Below are positions 59,106-64,000 of a DNA stretch of 64,000 nt, in pieces (within the stretch, counting starts at the first letter, position 1; each line of letters opens with the position of its first letter). The DNA is from Brasilonema sennae CENA114 (GTDB lineage: Bacteria > Cyanobacteriota > Cyanobacteriia > Cyanobacteriales > Nostocaceae), in assembly GCF_006968745.1 (NCBI RefSeq), contig NZ_CP030119.1, positions 1-64,000 on the forward strand. The letters are read 5' to 3'. The notes below the pieces were generated by a model. That model saw only the letters and a list, made by a program, of their open reading frames with translations. It made no database searches and had not been told where the DNA came from. Both the position numbers and the translations under genes were made by a program.

Positions 59106-60815
59106 ATGCACAGCCTTGAACGTTCCCAAAAATCTACGACGCTCTGTTGTATTTCTGGAGGATTCCTGAGCCTGCTCCTACTAATTGCTCCCACAGTTGT
59201 TTTAGCCCACGGTGGAGACGGAGACGAATTTCAAGGAGGAAGTGAAACCAGTCAAAGTGGTGGATCTGTTGAAGTAGATGCCTTAACGGCTAAACAGCTA
59301 GGAATCAAAGTCGAGCCAGTAAAACGTCAGCGGCTATCTGTTGGTATTAAAACCACTGGACAGATTGAAACTTTACCCAGTCAAAAAGCGGAAGTAACTA
59401 CCCCAATTTCTAAAGCGAAAGTCGTTGAGTTGTTGGTAGAACCTGGTGCAGTCGTGAAAAAAGGTCAACCCGTTGCTGTTGTAACTAGTCCTGACTTGGT
59501 GGAACTGCGGGTGAACTCCCAGGAAAAACTTGCCGAAGGTCAAGCTGACTTGCAGCAAGCACAAGCTGACTTACGGCTCGCTCAACAAAACTACGAAAAA
59601 TATCAGCAAATAGCCGCAGATGAAATAGCCTCTGCACAGAGTAAGGTGACCTTTGCTCAAGAAAAGTATGACAAAGATAAGGTAGTAGCTGATGCAGGCG
59701 CTCTCCCCCGTCGCAATGCTTTAGAATCCCAAACCCAGCTAGCAGAAGCCAAAGCGGAACTGACCAAAACTGCGAGCCGCCGGGACGTAATTGATGCTGA
59801 AAATAAACTTAAACGTGCTCAAGCCTCTGTTGAAGTAGCAAAAAGACGTATTCAACTCAGTAATACTAATTATGAAACTCGGTTACAACAACTGGGAAAC
59901 AGTGGTAATACCAAGGGACTAGTAACTGTGAGTGCTCCAATTTCCGGTCGGGTTGCTGACAGAGAAGTAACTCTTGGTCAATCCTTTGAGGATGCAGGTG
60001 GCAAGCTGATGACGATTGTCAATGACAGTCGAGTTTATGCTATTGCAAATATCTATGAAAAAGACTTGGGAAAGGTAAAGACAGGTCAACGAGTAAGCTT
60101 AAAGGTAGCTTCTGTGCCTAATCGCACATTTACTGGACGAGTTGCCGTGGTTGGGTCAGTGGTAGAAGGCGAAACGCGGGTTGTTCCTGTGAAAGCCGAA
60201 GTAGATAACCCCAGTGGAGTTCTCAAGCCGGGGATGTTTGCCGAACTCGAAGTTTTAACAGACCAAACATCAGCAGCTACCTTAGCAATTCCCAAATCTG
60301 CTGTGGTAGAGGCAAATAATAAAACAATAGTTTACGTACAAAATGGTAATGCTTTTAAGTCAACTGAAGTGACGCTAGGTCAAACCTCTGGGGATTTGGT
60401 AGAAGTCACTCAAGGTTTATCTCAGGGAAATTCAATTGTCACCCAACGTGCGCCGCAACTTTATGCACAGTCTTTGCGGGGTGGAAGTAAATCTAAAGAA
60501 GAGGAAGAAGAGCATTCGCATAAGGAAGAAGGTAATTCGCATTCACAAGAGACTAAGGCTGAAGCTCACAACTTCGGGCTACCTTTGTGGTTAATTGGAG
60601 CATTGGGAGGAACGGCAATTGCGACTGGTGCTTTCATAATAGGTAGTTCCTGGTCTAGTCGTCGTACTCGTTCCCGGATGGTAGAGATGGGTAACATTGA
60701 GTACGACGCAACTCCTTATGAAACAGAGATTCATATCGATAACCACAAGCAGCCAACCTTATCTACTTCCGCTAAACAGGATGAGGAGCGTGAAAACCCT
60801 CACCAGCCTCACTAA
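59106..60815 (+). CDS. RND efflux periplasmic adaptor (CusB/CzcB type)
   Basis: 569 residues. An N-terminal signal/anchor (SLLLLIAPTVVLAHGGDGDE) is followed by a barrel-sandwich/lipoyl half (VVELLVEPGAVVKKGQPVAV), a long coiled-coil hairpin (about 120-250, QADLQQAQADLRLAQQNYEK) and the second lipoyl half with GRVADREVTLGQSF, then a beta barrel. The C-terminal part is unusual: a Glu/His-rich run (KEEEEEHSHKEEGNSHSQE) that could hold metal ions and a further hydrophobic span (LPLWLIGALGGTAIATGAFI). It bridges the pump to an outer-membrane channel; no channel gene is seen in the window. Followed by the pump gene. Confidence 0.9.
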   Translation: MHSLERSQKSTTLCCISGGFLSLLLLIAPTVVLAHGGDGDEFQGGSETSQSGGSVEVDALTAKQLGIKVEPVKRQRLSVGIKTTGQIETLPSQKAEVTTPISKAKVVELLVEPGAVVKKGQPVAVVTSPDLVELRVNSQEKLAEGQADLQQAQADLRLAQQNYEKYQQIAADEIASAQSKVTFAQEKYDKDKVVADAGALPRRNALESQTQLAEAKAELTKTASRRDVIDAENKLKRAQASVEVAKRRIQLSNTNYETRLQQLGNSGNTKGLVTVSAPISGRVADREVTLGQSFEDAGGKLMTIVNDSRVYAIANIYEKDLGKVKTGQRVSLKVASVPNRTFTGRVAVVGSVVEGETRVVPVKAEVDNPSGVLKPGMFAELEVLTDQTSAATLAIPKSAVVEANNKTIVYVQNGNAFKSTEVTLGQTSGDLVEVTQGLSQGNSIVTQRAPQLYAQSLRGGSKSKEEEEEHSHKEEGNSHSQETKAEAHNFGLPLWLIGALGGTAIATGAFIIGSSWSSRRTRSRMVEMGNIEYDATPYETEIHIDNHKQPTLSTSAKQDEERENPHQPH

Positions 60816-60956
60816 TGGGCAATGACTATGACGAGTGCTGTTACCAAGTGGATAGTTGTTGAGGAAGGCAAAAGGAGGAGAAGTAAGTTTTGAAGATTAT
60901 TGATTTTATTTTATCCTCTAAATCCCTTGTGACTCTACCTATTTAAAAATCAATAT

Positions 60957-63900
60957 ATGCTTAATTCCATAGTTAAATGGTCTATTACCCAACGTTGGCT
61001 GGTGGTTCTCGCCTCAATTTTAATTAGCTTGTGGGGCTTTCGCGTCCTAACTCAAATGCCTTTGGATGTGTTTCCCAGCTTTTCTCCGCCGCAAGTCGAA
61101 ATTATGACTGAAGCCCCAGGACTTGCACCAGAAGAAGTGGAGTCGTTGGTGACTCGTCCCATAGAAAGTGCAATAAACGGAACTCCCGGACTTGAAGCGT
61201 TACGCTCCTCTTCAGCTGTAGGTCTTTCTGCTGTGAGAGCCACCTTCAGTTGGGATACGGACATTTATCGCGCCCGTCAATTGGTGACGGAACGGTTGCA
61301 ACAAGCACGCAGCCTGCTACCGCAAGGGGTAGAAGATTCAGAAATTCTTCCCGTTAGTTCTGCTTTAGGATGGACTGTCAAATACGCCTTCACCTCCGAA
61401 ACCACTCCGTTAATGGATGTATGGCGCATTGTCAACTGGCAGGTAAAAAACCGCCTGCTGGCTGTCCGTGGTGTCAGTAATATTGTCATATTTGGTGGGG
61501 ATGAGCGTCAGTATCAAGTGCTGGTTAATCCAGCGAAGCTAAGAGCGTTTAATGTTACTCTTGATGATGTTACCAAAGCCGCAGCTGCCGCCAACGCCAA
61601 TGCGCCAGGAGGATTTTTAATAACTCCTGACCAAGAGACTTTGGTTCGAGGAGTAGGGCGGATTCAATCTATTGAGCAGCTAAAAAAATCAGTTATTAAA
61701 GCCAAAAATGGCACGCCAGTGCTTCTAGAGCAAGTGGCTGATGTACAAATTGGTGCAGCACTCAAACGCGGTGATGGCAGTGCGGCGGGTAAAAAAGCAG
61801 TGATTTTGACCATCAACAAACAACCAACTGCGGATACACCATCAGTCACAAAAGCTGCTGAGGCAGCAATGGAGGAAATTAAAGCTGGTCTGCCAAAAGA
61901 TGTCAAAATTACAACTACCTTTCGCCAAGAAGATTTTATTGAAGCGTCTATTAAGAATGTTGAAGAAGCCTTGCGCGATGGCACTATCATCGTTTCCGTC
62001 ATCTTGATTCTGTTTTTGATGAATTGGCGCACGGTAGTTATTAGTTTAAGCGCCCTACCCGTGTCCTTGTTGCTAGGGATGATGATTCTCAACTGGACAG
62101 GACAAGGCATTAACACCATGACTTTGGGCGGACTAGTGGTAGCCATTGGTTCGGTGGTGGATGATGCAATTGTTGATATGGAAAACGTCTACCGCCGCTT
62201 ACGGGAAAACCAACTCGCTGGAAATCCTGTCCCACCGTTGCAAGTTGTTTTCAATGGTTCAGTGGAAGTGCGTGTTAGCGTTCTCTTTGCCACAATTATT
62301 ATTGCCGTCGTCTTCGCACCGATTTTCGCCCTCTCTGGTGTGGAAGGTCGAATTTTTACACCAATGGGTTTAGCGTATCTGCTGTCAATTGCTGCTTCCA
62401 CCTTGGTAGCGCTGACGTTAACCCCAGCAATGTGCGCCCTACTGTTGGTGAATACAAGGTTACCCAGTACAGAAACTTGGGTAGAAAGACAAGCTCATCG
62501 GCTTTACCGTCCAGCTTTGAAATTTTCTATGCGTCGCCCCAAGATTGTTTTGGCAACAGCGATGGCTGGGATTGTCGCTTCAATAGTAATTCTACTTGGT
62601 TTAGGACAAGTTTTTTTACCAGAGTTTCAAGACCGCGCCCTGGTGATTGCTACTATTCTTATGCCTGGTCAATCTCTAGATGCAACCAATCAAGTGGGGT
62701 TAGCGATAGAAGAAACTCTCAAAAAAGATCCTCGGATTGAGGCTGTTCAATTCCGCTCTGGACGCGCTCAAGGCGATACTGAAGTGGCTGGTGTCAACTC
62801 TGGAGAACTGGATGTGCAATTGAGTGAAGAGGGGGCAAAAGATAGGGACAAGACTATTGAAATGATTCGCTCGGAATTTGAGAAAATTCCCGGCGTAGTA
62901 CCTAATATTGGTGGTTTTATTTCTCACCGCATGGATGAAGTACTGTCCGGGGTAAGAAGTGCTATAGCTGTGAAAATCTTTGGTCTCGACTTGGAACAAC
63001 TCCGTACCCTTGGCAAACAAGTGCAATCAGCTATGGGTAAAGTTCAAGGTCTAGCAGACTTGCAATTAGAACCACAAGTACCAATGAAACAGGTGCAAAT
63101 TCAGTTTGACCGGGATGCTGCTGCTCGATATGGTCTGACCATCGGGGAACTATCAGAAACGATTGAAACGGCTCTCAATGGAAAAGCCGTTTCTCAAGTC
63201 TTAGACCAGCAACAAACCTTCAACATGATTGTTTGGTTGCAAGAAAGCTACCGTAACAATATAGAAATCATCCGTGATTTATTAGTTGATATACCCAACG
63301 CTCAGAAAATTCCCTTAGCTCAAGTCGCAAAAATTGACTACGGTACTGGTCCCAATACCATCAACCGCGAAAATGTCTCTCGGTATATTGTTGTATCTAG
63401 TAATGTGGCTGGGCGAGATTTGGGTTCTGTAATTAAGGATATTCGGGACAAGGTTAAGCAAGAGGTGCAACTTCCCCCTGGATATTTTATTGAATACGGT
63501 GGTCAATTTGAAGCGCAAGAGGGAGCCACGAAAACTTTAATTTGGGCTGGGGGATTAGCGTTTGTTGCTATTGCAGTTTTGCTTTACTTTGCCGTCAAGT
63601 CAATTCCTGCAACCATCATGATTTTGGTGAATCTACCCTTAGCATTAATCGGTGGTGTAATTTCTGTTGCCTTGACTGGCGGTATTATCTCCGTTGCTTC
63701 GATGGTAGGATTTATTACTCTCTTTGGCGTTGCAGCACGTAACGGACTATTGTTGGTTGAGAACTACAATGCTAGGTTGGCAGAGGGACAACCTTTACGA
63801 GAAGTTTTAATGGAAGGGTCGATGGAACGCTTAGTTGCAATTTTGATGACAGCGCTAGCATCTGCTCTTGGTATGGTGCCATTGGTCATTGGTAGTGGAG

Positions 63901-64000
63901 CTGGAAAAGAAATCCTTCAGCCACTAGCTATTGTGGTGTTAGGTGGTTTGTTTACCTCAACTGCTTTAACTTTGCTTGTGCTTCCGGCTTGCTACATGCT
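60957..64000 (+). CDS. Heavy-metal RND efflux pump (CzcA/CusA family), partial
   Basis: The frame starts MLNSIVKWSITQRWLVVLAS at ATG 60957 and is still open at the window end, giving 1014 residues of roughly 1040. Porter-domain features of the HME-RND family are present: PLDVFPSFSPPQVEIMTEAP, GLAPEEVESLVTRPIE and SALGWTVKYAF. The TM4 segment is GSVVDDAIVDMENVYRR, with acidic residues for proton relay, and FGVAARNGLLLVENYN follows near the end. It uses the proton gradient to expel metal cations through the adaptor upstream. The substrate class cannot be fixed by eye. It belongs to one operon with the adaptor (141-bp gap). Confidence 0.92.
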   Translation, partial: MLNSIVKWSITQRWLVVLASILISLWGFRVLTQMPLDVFPSFSPPQVEIMTEAPGLAPEEVESLVTRPIESAINGTPGLEALRSSSAVGLSAVRATFSWDTDIYRARQLVTERLQQARSLLPQGVEDSEILPVSSALGWTVKYAFTSETTPLMDVWRIVNWQVKNRLLAVRGVSNIVIFGGDERQYQVLVNPAKLRAFNVTLDDVTKAAAAANANAPGGFLITPDQETLVRGVGRIQSIEQLKKSVIKAKNGTPVLLEQVADVQIGAALKRGDGSAAGKKAVILTINKQPTADTPSVTKAAEAAMEEIKAGLPKDVKITTTFRQEDFIEASIKNVEEALRDGTIIVSVILILFLMNWRTVVISLSALPVSLLLGMMILNWTGQGINTMTLGGLVVAIGSVVDDAIVDMENVYRRLRENQLAGNPVPPLQVVFNGSVEVRVSVLFATIIIAVVFAPIFALSGVEGRIFTPMGLAYLLSIAASTLVALTLTPAMCALLLVNTRLPSTETWVERQAHRLYRPALKFSMRRPKIVLATAMAGIVASIVILLGLGQVFLPEFQDRALVIATILMPGQSLDATNQVGLAIEETLKKDPRIEAVQFRSGRAQGDTEVAGVNSGELDVQLSEEGAKDRDKTIEMIRSEFEKIPGVVPNIGGFISHRMDEVLSGVRSAIAVKIFGLDLEQLRTLGKQVQSAMGKVQGLADLQLEPQVPMKQVQIQFDRDAAARYGLTIGELSETIETALNGKAVSQVLDQQQTFNMIVWLQESYRNNIEIIRDLLVDIPNAQKIPLAQVAKIDYGTGPNTINRENVSRYIVVSSNVAGRDLGSVIKDIRDKVKQEVQLPPGYFIEYGGQFEAQEGATKTLIWAGGLAFVAIAVLLYFAVKSIPATIMILVNLPLALIGGVISVALTGGIISVASMVGFITLFGVAARNGLLLVENYNARLAEGQPLREVLMEGSMERLVAILMTALASALGMVPLVIGSGAGKEILQPLAIVVLGGLFTSTALTLLVLPACYM

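Overview
The window reads as a piece of a large plasmid from a filamentous, probably heterocyst-forming (Nostocales-type) cyanobacterium. HIP1 octamers (GCGATCGC and close variants) recur throughout, coding is AT-rich, intergenic regions carry GC-rich palindromic dispersed repeats of the Nostoc kind, and the gene content is that of a plasmid: relaxase, replication protein with iterons, ParA- and ParB-like proteins, FtsK-type translocase, insertion sequences, defence genes and metal resistance. No rRNA, complete tRNA or CRISPR array was found.

Layout. 1-3616: decayed helicase fragments, then a MobC-like protein, a candidate oriT and a VirD2/MobA-type relaxase. 3896-12954: a 2771-codon gene whose N-terminal third carries the hallmarks of a two-barrel RNA polymerase (first-barrel motif and lysine, then DYDGD in the second barrel), followed by an RNase H-like domain and two NADAR-like domains, with a small partner gene. 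This is the most unusual locus in the window. 12959-18200: sensor kinase, divergent LuxR-type regulator, a membrane protein and two paralogous ParA-like ATPases. 18201-21122: nested transposon wreckage (IS66 remnant, IS607 resolvase remnant, an IS5-like element). 21169-29315: replication region, with an XRE regulator, a ParB-like protein, a Rep-associated wHTH/XRE protein, 22-bp iterons and a 1236-aa primase-helicase-like Rep. 29512-30255: an endonuclease-like gene broken by a 103-bp MITE.

30508-42916 (minus strand): a long block of transfer-like genes. It has a small AAA ATPase, a RusA-like resolvase, an FtsK/SpoIIIE translocase, a lambda-R-like lysozyme, an M23 peptidase and a run of small membrane proteins, headed by a HTH gene and a second gene split by an IS630-type element. 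43303-48730: a convergent C5 methyltransferase/PD-(D/E)XK nuclease pair (likely a type II R-M system), an XRE regulator with a palindromic operator, and hypothetical genes. 49415-52433: a compact CBASS anti-phage operon (CD-NTase, E2-like protein, Cap4-type nuclease-SAVED effector). 52436-54415: transposase and phosphatase remnants plus a small wHTH protein. 54500-64000: heavy-metal resistance, with a Zn/Cd/Pb-type P1B ATPase, a divergent SmtB/ArsR repressor, two DUF2808 proteins, and an RND adaptor with its pump (the pump runs off the window). An 11-bp-period TTTCA direct repeat precedes both the DUF2808 pair and the RND pair and suggests common control.

All calls come from reading the sequence and translations by eye. 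No database search was run, so family names rest on motif recognition.
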